A stretch of 64,000 bases of DNA from Viridothelium virens (taxonomy: Eukaryota > Ascomycota > Dothideomycetes > Trypetheliales > Trypetheliaceae). The position numbers and the translations under genes are program-made. The stretch covers positions 312,821-376,820 of the forward strand of contig ML991774.1 of NCBI GenBank assembly GCA_010094025.1, in the 5' to 3' direction. Below, one piece after another: positions 22,793 to 34,082 of this stretch. The notes beneath the pieces were generated by a model, which had not been told where the DNA came from, made no database searches, and was given only the letters and a program-made list of their open reading frames with translations. Positions within the stretch are counted from its first letter, which is position 1, and each line of letters starts with the position of its first letter.

Positions 22793-23059
22793 ATCTGCGA
22801 GCGGATTGATTGCATGCTTCTTGGGATCAGTCAGTCTATATGAGAGTCATAGAGGAACACCATTGGACCCGGTTCGACAACAGACAAGGACGCGTGGAGA
22901 GGCGCACAGTCACTCCGTACGAGGGCAGACGCGGAAGACCCGCGGAGGGCGCAAAGTGTAGTGTGGTCCAAGCTCCTTGGAGTTTTTCGCATTCATTCTT
23001 TCTAGAGATCTACATTCGCTCCTCCAGCATGCCTTGACTTCCCTTGCTCAGTTGGGTCC
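22793..23059. promoter_or_regulatory. Divergent promoter between RFTS gene and PUS4
   Basis: This is a 267 bp head-to-head spacer. An ACGCGT box lies at about 22889. The minus strand has an open frame beginning ATGAATGCGAAAAAC near 23003 that could be an upstream exon of the RFTS gene, but no splice path to it keeps frame convincingly. Confidence 0.4.
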
Positions 23060-24442
23060 ATGTCGGCGCGCACTTGGATCTCGCGCTCTATCATGCCTAC
23101 GATTGAGGGTGTCGTTGGTATGTACGTTGTGTCCACCTTCATCCAAGAGCCAAGCACTAACTCAACTCTTACTGCTGTAGCCATCAATAAGCCTCCTTCT
23201 CTAAGCTCTGCTGGGGCGCTTCGCAAATTGCAAGAGCAATTCAACCCTTCAAAATTGTTCGCGCCTCTGATAGCCAATGAAGAATCCCAACGAGTGAAAA
23301 ATTTCGATGACCAGAGGAAGAGGCGCTCGCGTCGCGCGCGTCAGTCCCCGAAAGTCAAGCTTGGCCATGGCGGTACCCTCGATCCTCTCGCCACTGGTGT
23401 TCTTGCTGTAGGAATCGGCAAAGGTACAAAGTCGCTCGGTCGATTCCTTGATTGCACGAAAGGCTATGAATGTGTAGTTCTATTTGGCGCAGCGACGGAC
23501 TCCTACGACCGAGTAGGAAAAGTCATTGGGCGAGCGCCATATGCCCATATCAATAAAGAGCAGATTGAGCAGGCTCTAAGTAAGTTTAGGGGGAAAATTA
23601 TGCAGAAGCCGCCAATGTTCTCTGCGCTTAAGGTGGAAGGAAAGAAGATGTACGAATATGCTCGAGAAGGCAAGGAGCTCCCTATTGAAATCCAAGAACG
23701 CCCTGTCGAAGTACTAGACCTCGAGATGGTGGAATGGCTGGAAGGAGGAACACATAGTCATGAAATACCTAAGACAGAGGCTGACGGCGAGGAGAAGATA
23801 GTTGCGAACAAGCTACTTCATTTAGACGAGACCATAGACCCACCCTTAGGGGCAGAAGAGGATGACGCTGGGGACAAGACGCAATCAGGTGCTAAGCGAT
23901 CGCGTACGAAAAGCACAGAAGATGAGTTCGTAATAGATGCTCCAGCAAAGCGAGTTAGGCATTCGTCGGGATCTCCAATGATGTCGGGTGCTTTGCCTCC
24001 AGAGGAAGGCACTGAAAGCCTCCGCAGTGAAGAAATGAGGGAACAGGAAATCAAAGTGCAAAACCTAGACGAGCCGCAAGAAAATACTCAACCCCCTGAA
24101 CACAAATTAGATAGGCCTTCCGGACCGCCCGCTGCAAAGATCCGTATGACTGTGACGTCCGGCTTCTATGTTAGATCTTTCTGTCACGATCTTGGCGCTG
24201 CAGTCGGCTCACTTGCACTTATGAGTGAGCTTGTTCGAACTCGCCAGGGGGCCTTCGAGCTTGGGAGGAACGTGCTTAACTATGATATTTTTGATAAGGG
24301 TGAAGAAACCTGGGCTCCGGAGGTGCAAAGTCGACTGGAAGATTGGTCAAGAAAATCAGGTTCAATTGACGAAGTCAACGAGGATCATCGTGACGAGGCT
24401 AGACGAAGAAATAGCTCAAGTGAGGTGGAGGATCGCTCCTGA
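23060..24442 (+). CDS. PUS4: tRNA pseudouridine-55 synthase, TruB/Pus4 family
   Basis: Exons 23060-23117 and 23181-24442 give 439 residues, or 428 from the second in-frame ATG at 23093. The intron restores EGVVAINKP, the conserved family start. The catalytic aspartate lies in GHGGTLDPLATG (Asp87). YECVVLFGAATDSYDRVG and KPPMFSALKVEGKKMYEYAREG follow as in TruB. The C-terminal FYVRSFCHDLGAAVGS motif is intact. Between about residues 235 and 340 there is an acidic insertion typical of fungal Pus4. The enzyme converts U55 to pseudouridine in the T-loop of cytosolic and mitochondrial tRNAs. The 11 residues between the two starts (MSARTWISRSI) are basic and lack acids, so dual targeting by start choice is possible. 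Confidence 0.95.
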   Translation: MSARTWISRSIMPTIEGVVGMYVVSTFIQEPSTNSTLTAVAINKPPSLSSAGALRKLQEQFNPSKLFAPLIANEESQRVKNFDDQRKRRSRRARQSPKVKLGHGGTLDPLATGVLAVGIGKGTKSLGRFLDCTKGYECVVLFGAATDSYDRVGKVIGRAPYAHINKEQIEQALSKFRGKIMQKPPMFSALKVEGKKMYEYAREGKELPIEIQERPVEVLDLEMVEWLEGGTHSHEIPKTEADGEEKIVANKLLHLDETIDPPLGAEEDDAGDKTQSGAKRSRTKSTEDEFVIDAPAKRVRHSSGSPMMSGALPPEEGTESLRSEEMREQEIKVQNLDEPQENTQPPEHKLDRPSGPPAAKIRMTVTSGFYVRSFCHDLGAAVGSLALMSELVRTRQGAFELGRNVLNYDIFDKGEETWAPEVQSRLEDWSRKSGSIDEVNEDHRDEARRRNSSSEVEDRS

Positions 24443-24626
24443 TACCCAAAAATCCCAGAATTTACATAGTGTTACAGATGATGAAGCTTGACTAGACTTC
24501 GCAAATACCTGCCATAACGCCAATATGCTGAGACGATGGGCTGTCATCCTTGGAACTGGGACAATGTCTCCCGATGCATCGCAATAAGAACCCGCCAACG
24601 CCAAGATGCATTCAATGCATTTCACT

Positions 24627-26071
24627 CTATGCGCCTCCAGCTTGTGCGGAAGAAGTCGCTTCATGAACTGCGGCAACTGCTTGCTTCTCTTCCTCGGTAC
24701 TTTCTTGATTGATAAAGATAAATGACAAAAGGACAATGGCTGCTCCAAACCAATAAAGCAAACTCGAGGTTTGCGAATTTAGAATCATCTGGCCAATGAG
24801 TGTAAGTGGTATGGTCATGCTTAGCCCAACCGTTACGACCAATGGAGACGTGAGGAGCATGGCATATGCCCAGCAGTAATCAGCGACCAATGAGCTTGCT
24901 GAATTGACCTAGCATGATCTTAGTATTGTGACTACAATGTAAACGGTATAGAAACGACATAGAGACTCACCAACACTATTATAAGAATCCGACTGTCCGG
25001 CGGCAATTCAAACTCCTCCACACCGGTGTAGTGAAGGATGATCAGACCAGGCCAGAGCAAGAGAATATTCAAGAACCCCACAAAGCCAAAGAAAAGCGGC
25101 ATGTTAATCCGCGTCTCGTCACCCACTCTCTTCTTCAAGAAGACTGAATAGATACCATAAAGGACAGCACTTAAGAAGGCAAGAGAATCGCCGATTGCGA
25201 TCTGCTGACGCGACTTGTGCGGAAAGGATCCACGTGTATCATCGTTCTCTCCAGAGAGGTCGACGGTGGAAATCATGATGATACCCGTCAGCGAAGCCAG
25301 CACACCGAGAAGCTTTTTGATATTAAAGCGTTCTACGCGCATCACCGCACCGATTAGAAGAGTCCAGATACTGCTAGTTGAAGTTAGGATAGTGCCGCTC
25401 GCCACGGTAGTATATTCTAAACAGGCGGCGACGAAGTAATTCGCCAGATACCAGATGATGCAGAACTCGAGCCCTAGTTTGGCCGTTTCCGCGAGATCGA
25501 ATGGGTCCGATGTGGATATTAGTTGAGTGCCTGGCACAACAGGAGCAGTGCTATCATCCTCTTCAAGGGCCAGCCTATTTGAAATTGTTTGGCGTAGAGG
25601 TGAATCGTCGTTCTCGACACGCAAGAGCGCAGCGCCCTCGACATCGTGACCTTCGATTCGTGAATATCGAGCACCGCGAACTCTATTCACTAAACGTGAG
25701 AACTGAGACGGATCCTTGCTGTATATTCGTATAAGGGCCGGAATGAAAGGGAGAATGAAGAATGCTGTGTTAATGTAGGTAACGAAGTAGGGTTTCGAAT
25801 ATGAATCGTCGGCGAAGATTGTCTAGTGATACCATTAGCTTCCATAGAAGGATTAGATCATTCTCAGAAGCTCTTGACGTACACTAGCAAGAAAATTCGA
25901 AGCAGTCCAGAGAAAGACAGTTGCAAGCAAAAGGATGATGCCCAATGTATGCCTCCACCTGCTCAACTTCGTCCTTGATTTTGCGCCGTCAAAGACAACA
26001 TCCTCAGGCGAAGGGATGCTTGCTTCATTCTCCCGATGCTGCCCCTCTTCGCCTCGTGTATCCAGAGTCAT
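24627..26071 (-). CDS. EamA/SLC35F-type membrane transporter (YML018C-like)
   Basis: Exons 26071-25883, 25822-24971 and 24908-24627 join in frame to 440 residues with about ten helices. Helix 1 (TLGIILLLATVFLWTASNFL) ends at the first intron. A polar loop of about 90 residues separates helices 2 and 3. The EamA-type core has TTVASGTILTSTSSIWTLL and KLLGVLASLTGIIMIS, and the late GQMILNSQTSSLLYW segment. This arrangement matches yeast YML018C and human SLC35F5, found in vacuolar or Golgi membranes with unknown substrates. The acidic glutamate-rich tail is cytosolic by prediction. The ATG at 26071 is the first in frame. It converges on PUS4 with a 184 bp gap. Confidence 0.88.
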
Positions 26072-26855
26072 GATGAAATCAGCGTCTACTGGCTTCGCGC
26101 TCGCCGTTAGAGAGGCTCAGGGCCGAGTGGCGTAAGGTTCCGGTCGAGAGATCTGATGAGGCGCATGGGAAAGCTTTGTAGTCAACAGCGTTGTGCAAAG
26201 AGTGCTCTGGCACCGCCATAGGCTACCCTGGTCCCATGCGGTCTTTCTCCAAAGACGAGGCGTGGAAGTGGGCAACATGCGTGATCGAGTCGCCTGATAC
26301 GCAGGCTGCTGCAAGGTTAAGAGCCCTATGACCCGAAATCGCTGACCGAATTTGGCCGGTGGAGGATGGCCGCATACTAAGAATCCCACAGCAATATGCA
26401 CCTACATACAAGAGCCCTGGAGAATTTTGCAGCAGAATGACAGGGAACTACAGGTGAATCTCCGCGACAAGTCCCTTTAAGCTTTATATGAGTTGGGAGA
26501 CCGCCGTCAAGATCTCAAGCATTGGGTGTACCGATAACATCTTTATTGCACTTCCAGTTGCTGTCCTATATATCACAAGGTTCGGACACCGACAAGGCAC
26601 CCCCGGATTGGGCATGGTAGCATCTCGTCTGACTGGTACTCAGACTCTGATTGCGATATATACATTCGCTCTGGTAGAAGCACATTATCGCCAGCTTTCT
26701 AGTATAACAAGCGGAAAACGAAAGCACTCAGGACGCCACCTTGCGCCTAGCTCCAGGAGCTGGCCTTGCTGAATCACATGTCGAGCTTGGTGTCCTCTTT
26801 ACATACGGGATGTTTCTGCCAATAATGCGCGCTAATTATAACAGTACAGAATCAA
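26072..26855. other. Intergenic between SLC35F-like gene and YPT7
   Basis: These 784 bp hold the promoter of the transporter and the YPT7 trailer. Only short open frames without family resemblance occur. Confidence 0.4.
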
Positions 26856-27811
<956 letters not shown>

Positions 27812-28392
27812 TGTTTCCAAGCTCTTAAAAGCTCCAAAAGAGAGATCCCACTACGTCTTCCGGCGCGACCACGATTTGGCAAAGCAGAGACCTTAAGTTT
27901 CTCCGGTACAGATCGAGGGTCGAGACAAAAGCGTCAGATCTGAGGTCGGCAGCGCCAAGGTGATGAAAAGTCTTGAGTGTGTCAAGCGTTAGGTATAGGT
28001 AGTTCAATGCGCTGTGGTCTAGCTGCTCTCGTGCCGCATGAGGTCACGTCCGGGCAATGTCATTATGAGACTAGATTACGCCGTTCCGGCTGTACATACT
28101 GGTCAGTTCTGCCATTACTTTTTCTTCTTCTCCAATATGGGACATGGGGCGAAATGCAAGCCTGTTGCTCCGTACTGAGATGATCTTCGTTGCTAAAGAG
28201 TTGGATTGCTTTATTTATTTGGACTTAATTACCGATAACTTCAAGCGCATTCCATATCTCCGTTTCTTATTGCGAAGTGGAGGTTTGGTCTTTATTCATC
28301 GGGTCTCTTCATCCTACTACCAGAATGCTAAGCAGATTTGGAGCTCCGAAAACACCTTACTTTCCATATGAGAGGAGCTTCAGTCCCCAAAT
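27812..28392. other. Intergenic between YPT7 and F-box gene
   Basis: These 581 bp contain the YPT7 promoter and the trailer of the F-box gene. A TTTCTTCTTCTCC pyrimidine stretch occurs near 28120. No gene is supported. Confidence 0.4.
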
Positions 28393-30073
28393 TCAATAAT
28401 ACCTGTCATAATACTCAAAGCGTAGGCCGTTCTGGGCTTCGTTGCTCAAAGTAATCGGAATCGCAGGAAGTTTTTGCCCCTTGTCATGTGGGTGATGCGC
28501 ATAGGCATTTCCATCAAAGTATTCCTCGAACGTATCCGTTGTGCTGTTGCCATTGTTCCAGAAACAACCAATGGGATCCGTGCAGTCTTCGACGAAAAAG
28601 GTTCTGTACCTGAGCTTCTCGTTCTTGACGGCAAAGAGAAGTCGGGACCATGAGGTCCACATTGTCTCTGATGCATGCTTTTCTAGGTTACATGCATAGA
28701 AACGTACGTCTCGTAACACATTAGCATGGTTCCGGAGGAAGCGCAGTAACGGTTCCGCCTGAAACTCTCCGTTCGTGAATGAAACACTCCTCAGTTTTTC
28801 GTATCTGTAATTTGAGTGCAGAGCTCCACTATCGTCAACTCCCGATGGATCCGTGCACAATATGGGCAGGTAATCCATTTCAAGTGTCAGATCTTCGAGC
28901 TGCTGAGCTGCACGGAGGACACGCGTCATCTGTCCTAGCTGTACAACGCTAGCCCCTTTGCTTCGATGCTTGCCATTTGAGATGACAAGGTTTAGCACGC
29001 GGAGACCCTCAAAGATACTGGCCATTTGAGTCATATGCAAGCCGCTCCGTGAAAAAAACAAATATGAAATCCCTGGCTCTAGCTGTGTGCTGGGCTCGTA
29101 TGAGGGTCGAATGATGAATTCCTTGACGCCGAGCTTTCCCGTCCTTATCTTCTGCTCATTAAGGGCTCGCAGTAAGATGAGAAGACCTCTGAATGGACGT
29201 GAATTCTCGAGAGCTCCATAGAACCCAAGTTCAGGCAAGGCGTCATCAAGATAGTCGATGTCGAACAAGTCCCCTACGAACTCATCAGGCGAGCGGAACT
29301 CGTCGTACCTGGATGGCAATAAGTCAGTGCCAAAAGACCAACAGTAAAGGCAAATGACAAGGTAGATGCATTTGACAATTAATTCTTCAATTAGCTCTAT
29401 TCATCATTTGTGCTGATTGGAAGATTGTACTGACCAACAGACACTCGGCGGAAATGGGACTCTCTCCGGCCATTGTTTCCACTGCCTCACAGTCGGACTA
29501 GTACCGAATTCTGGGACCTTGTCCTCGTGCGGGATCGGCTCAACATTGCGATTGGTAAGGACGACTCGTCGGAGATTTTCGAGCTTTGGCATTGCTTTAT
29601 TGAGAGTCTCTTGGTCGTGAGCCAGTTTGCGGATGGAGTGATGAGCCGACGCTACTTCAAACCTAGGTAGACACATGTCAATGATTTCTGAAGATCTACT
29701 CGAAGTGGTCTTACACAGTGACGTACCATTTCTCAAACGCACCACGAGTAGGTAAATACTTTGCACCACGCCGTAATTCGTGTCCATGCTCATTAGCGTT
29801 CAGAAAGGTCTTCCAATTTGCGAGCGGCCGCTGGAATGTTGTATCATCCCATACTAATTCGCGGATGTTTTTGACGAACCGGGAGGAGGTTACGCGATTG
29901 AAAATTGCTAGGTCCAGTGGGTGAGAAGAGATCCAGATGCGGTCCCAGATTAGTGGCGAAGTAAGCCTTTCGAAGAGCTTCGATGTCAACCTTAGGTTCT
30001 TGAGCGATCCACGCGTAGAATGCTGAACAATGTTATCGAGAAGTTCCTCGGGAAGATCGGTCAGGAACATCAT
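28393..30073 (-). CDS. F-box domain protein
   Basis: Exons 30073-29727, 29662-29435 and 29308-28393 join in frame to 496 residues. Each junction reconstitutes a tryptophan codon (EKW-FEV and CW-YDE). Residues 3-45 form an F-box: LTDLPEELLDNIVQHST, LKNLRLTSKLFERLTSPLIW. The rest has leucine-rich, weakly repetitive segments typical of fungal F-box proteins that recruit unknown substrates to the SCF ubiquitin ligase. Two ATG codons in a row open the frame. No known named orthologue is recognised. These proteins expand quickly in filamentous fungi, so its target cannot be guessed. Confidence 0.85.
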
Positions 30074-31073
30074 GGCAGTGTAGAAATCTATTCAAACAAT
30101 CGCGCGGTAGAAGCTGGCGTGTCCGGGAGTGGCGACAAGTGGTTCATTTACCTGGATACGCAAGTTTCCACCAGTTGAACTCGCGGTTGCCAATATTCTT
30201 GCAGGAATGAATAACATATGCAGGCAACAGTGTGTCGCGAGTGTCACGGAGCAAGCTTAGAGTCTGAGTGATTAGGTAGGACCGACGGGCAGAAGTCACA
30301 TTGGTAGGAACAGGGTGGGTCTACGTCCCTGTCTTTAAGAATCGGGCCTAAGGATACTATACCTGCACTCTTTCACATCCTTGATTTAATAATACATGCA
30401 CGTTCATACATTGGCAAACTTCTCATTATTTTCAGGAGTATCCATACAAATTTCCACCGCTTCCGGGAGTGATTGTTCAATCTAAACAAGTGCCACTCCA
30501 ATCGATCTAAGTAGATTTCATGTCACCAAAAGGGGTCCGATTTTATGAGCCATTACAGTCCATCCCAAAGCATCGATGCAGCAGAAATCCAGATCCATAG
30601 GGCCAGGATTCTTCCGAGAGGGTTCCAGATCTATCAGCTTTGTCCAGGGTAGAAGGCTCAATCTTGGGAAAGAACGGTGAACTGGAAGAAGAGCCACCGA
30701 TTGTATACGATAGCCCTGTTTGTGTTTTAGACAAGCTAGAATTTCACTAAGAAGAATTTTGGCCACCTCCGACCCTCGAGCGTTGATGGAGCACAGCTTC
30801 TGTAAGCTCCCGGTGTTTTTTTTTTTTTTTTTTTTGATGAACTGAGGCATCCGTTGAGACGCAGGAAAGATTTGATAGCAATATAAAAGATCCGATCTGG
30901 TGGTCGACCACGCTCTCGCAAAGGATTTCTCTAACAACTCTATATACACTTACAGTCTATATTGAGAGATTCACATTGGAAGTCGCAAAAATAGCATGCG
31001 TTCCAGTATCAGCCTCTTTCGCGCCCTGGAAGCTAGAATGAACACAAGTTTTACAGCTCCTACAGATCGAGTC
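30074..31073. other. Intergenic, 1.0 kb, with T20 tract
   Basis: No gene is supported between the F-box start and the carrier end. A 20-base T tract spans 30816-30835. Open frames crossing it are low complexity. Confidence 0.45.
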
Positions 31074-32217
31074 TCATATGTTCTCCTTTGCACGTCCAGG
31101 CAACACACGATTTTCGAATTTCCGCATGAGTTTGTTAGTTTGCTCGGCCAAACTCAATGTTAATATCTGCAGAGGAATCAGTTCCAATGTCCTTTCATCA
31201 AGACTTTAGAAGAAAGACAAACCGTATGAGGCAAGATACGGGCGAGATGTGCGAAGAATCCCTTATATATGGCTAGAAATCCTTCCGTCCGGACGGTCTT
31301 CCATAGACATTCGAAGGCGTTATTGTATAGGTTCCCCGTTTGGTTGTACATCCTATTCATGATCGTATCACTAGGATGCATTGCCAGACAGACTACCAAT
31401 CCCGAACATGCACTGCTGGCCAAATGTAATGCAGGTCCATCTGTCATGTGGAGGTGTCGTTGTAACCTTCTTTTGGCAAAGAAATAGGTAGGCAGCTGGA
31501 CGCTACTTCCGAAACCAGTTCGTACCATCGCAGGCGCCACTCCTCTGTATAAGCCTCTGACACCCTCTTTAGCGTAAATATCGGAGAGGGCATGCCGCGC
31601 GTTGCGGTATTGATGTTGTGTGCCAACCGGGAGGAATGGGGAATAAGCCTGAAGCCTTGTTTTCACAAGGAAGAAGGGTGAGCCCAAGGCTGCTCCCATG
31701 ATACCCGATGTGGCACCAGAGAAAACATTAATACCTAGGGACTGGACAGAGGGGTCGTGGAAGAGCGTCTGCGTGAGATTCTTTCGAATTGGCTCATAAA
31801 ATCCGAGACGGCAACCGTTTAAAATCATTTGATAGATATACTGCGACATAATCAGCTCTGTTGCTTGCGGTGGTGCGGAAAGCCTACAGCACAGTTCATC
31901 CCGCGCAGAAGTCCTGTGAACCCTTCATTTTTGATAATAACACTGCCACCATGTATAACTCCTCGATAGAGTTTTGGCGCGTCTTTTTTCTCCTGGAGTT
32001 CACCTTGTAGTTGCAACCTATACACTCATGAGCGCCTCTAGATCCCAGACGCATACGTTTGTTCAGGCGCACCGAATCTTGACCGTTTCGAACCCATGGG
32101 TAACAGTGACAGCTCCACATGCTGCTATGCCGCCAGCAATGAACGAACTGAGCGATGTATTAGTGTATTGCCTCAACCGACAGATAAAATGCTTCTTTAC
32201 CCAACAGTTGTGGACAT
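31074..32217 (-). CDS. OAC1: Mitochondrial carrier, Oac1/SLC25A34-35 type
   Basis: Five exons (32217-32201, 32147-32073, 32017-31888, 31840-31223, 31166-31074) give 310 residues. The first exon is only 17 bp (MSTTVG). Three carrier repeats are seen. The first has the variant FETVKIRLQLQGE; the second has the P-x-[DE]-x-x-[KR] equivalent around GSPFFLVKTRLQ; the third has HPSDTIMNRMYNQ. The final exon supplies ILTLSLAEQTNKLMRK. Sequence and intron-spanning SFIAGGIAACGAVTVTH fit the yeast oxaloacetate/sulfate carrier Oac1 and animal SLC25A34/35. It would sit in the inner mitochondrial membrane. Substrate is assigned by similarity. Confidence 0.88.
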
Positions 32218-32958
32218 GTTACAGCACCTCTTGGACTGGGAGTTGAATCAAGTTGACCAAGTCTGACCACGGATCCAGGGAACAAGAGTAGAGTTATCAC
32301 GGACGATTCATTGGGGAGGCTTCCAAGACATTGAACTCATCTGGGAGATTCCTGGGGCAAGACGGACATGTCGTTGTTGGGTATTAGGTAGTTTTTCAGT
32401 CAGACAAATCGGTGCTTGGGCGGTCTAGCTCCAGGTCTACGAGCCCCGGAATCGGAGCTCCCCCTGTGTAGTACGACGTCACATGTTGTCGCGTGCGAAG
32501 GCGCCAGGCACTAAGGTACCTAAGGCAGATAGGTAATTAACCCCAGCTTCAAAGGTACGGAGTACCTACCAAAGGTACTGAAATATACCCACCAAAGGTA
32601 TATTCAAGTTTCGACTGCCGAAAAGTATTTACAGCTTGACTGAAACCTTCTGACAAATAAAGGAATTCTCTGTCGCCTTGGATATCCGCCGGACTTTGGA
32701 GAAAGCCCGTCACAGTGTATCTGCGCTCGAGGAAGGATTGCGAACTCGTCCACCGGAGACGTGTGCCCATGAACCGAACGCTCGAGTTCGTCTGTTAGCC
32801 TCGATCGGACGAGAAACGCATGACCTGTAATCTGACTCGCGAGGCATCGTCCACTCCGAATTGAAAGCGCGCGCAAAATCAAGCGCACGCCTGTTCATTA
32901 AGTCAATCGCGCATCAGAAACTGTATGCCATTGATCATCCCAAGCAGACTCAGTCGTG
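32218..32958. promoter_or_regulatory. Divergent promoter between carrier and SWD2
   Basis: This is a 741 bp head-to-head spacer. 32512-32602 holds a cluster of short AGGTAC-related repeats, including GGTACC at 32515-32520, the hyphenated palindrome GGTACGGAGTACC, and two copies of ACCAAAGGTA. No gene is supported. Confidence 0.45.
32512..32602. repeat. Cluster of short AGGTAC/CCAAAGGTA repeats
   Basis: At least five copies of an AGGTA core occur in 91 bp. They include GGTACC, a GGTAC-GGA-GTACC hyphenated palindrome and a duplicated ACCAAAGGTA. The cluster lies in a divergent promoter. It may be a binding-site array or a remnant of local duplication; the sequence alone does not decide. Confidence 0.45.
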
Positions 32959-34082
32959 ATGGCAGATACATCTACCCCTGACGCGCGTCCGCCTACTGCA
33001 AAGATCTCAGATGTGATTACGACCTTCAGACCCTCTAGACGCTTTCAACCGGAAAGCTCGAAAACGTCGGTGACGTCCCTTGACTTTGACGATACGGGAG
33101 AGCTTTCGGTGGTCGCTCGAGATGACGACACACTCCATCTCTACAACTGCAAGTCCGGCAAGCATGCGAAGGAACTGAAAAGCCAAAAGTATGGCGTGCA
33201 TTTGGCACGGTTCACGCACAATGCGCAAAGTTTGATATATGCCAGCACTAAACAGGATGGTACGTTCATATCTCTTCAATCAGGGATCTCTCTCACCAGT
33301 ACCATACAGATGGAATCCGTTATCTTTCATCTCATGACAATTCGTATATCCGCTACTTCAAAGGCCATACCGATACCGTCACATCCATTGCTCTCTCCCC
33401 GGCCTCTGATACCTTCCTCTCATGTTCTCGCGATAACACCGTGCGCTTCTGGGCTCTCAATTCTGCTAACGCACAGGGGCAGCTCAACCTCCATGCGGCT
33501 TACCTGTGTGCCTTCGACCCCTCTGCAACAGTGATCGCCATTGCCTCACCACCTACCCAAACAATCCTCCTATATGACTCACGCAATTACGATAAGGCAC
33601 CCTTCGCTTCGTTTGAGACGCGAGATTTTGAGCAAAAATACACACCCCAGACGGCGGGACGCGAGTGGAGCAAATTAGAATTCTCCAATGATGGCCGCAA
33701 CCTCCTTCTCAGCACCAACAGTGGCGCTGGACATTTTGTGCTCGACGCTTTCGACGGTGTTTTGCGCTGGTTCTGCGCGATAGACAGCGGCAGTGGGCCA
33801 TCCGGCCGCACATCTCCTAGTGACAAAGGAGGCATAGCTGGTCAGGGCGACGCATGCTTTTCTCCGGACGGTCGATACCTGCTAAGCGGTTGCGGTAGGA
33901 ACGCAATTCTAGTATGGGATGTAAATTCACCAAAGAACCCAGAGAAGATCTTGCGTCCAATGACGGAGCTTCCGGGCCCTGGCAAGGCGGCCGTGGTAGG
34001 ATACAATCCGAAACACAATCTAGTGTGTTCTGCTGATAAGGACCTGATTTTTTGGCTTCCGGATCCTGATCTCGCTCCATGA
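32959..34082 (+). CDS. SWD2: SWD2/WDR82 homologue, WD40 subunit of Set1/COMPASS
   Basis: Exons 32959-33259 and 33310-34082 give 357 residues. The open frame before the ATG begins with GTG, so 32959 is the first true start. WD repeats are visible, among them TSLDFDDTGELSVVARDDDT, FKGHTDTVTSIALSP, FLSCSRDNTVRFWAL, and YLLSGCGRNAILVWDV. Order and length match Swd2/WDR82, a seven-blade propeller. Swd2 is a subunit of the Set1 histone H3K4 methyltransferase complex and, in yeast, of the cleavage and polyadenylation factor. The intron sits after KQDD, where it reconstitutes an aspartate codon. Confidence 0.94.

Noticed and set aside
30816-30835. T20 tract as an RNA polymerase III terminator or poly-A tail of a retroposon
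   Set aside because: No tRNA-like A/B boxes upstream and no target-site duplication or SINE/LINE-like sequence beside it.
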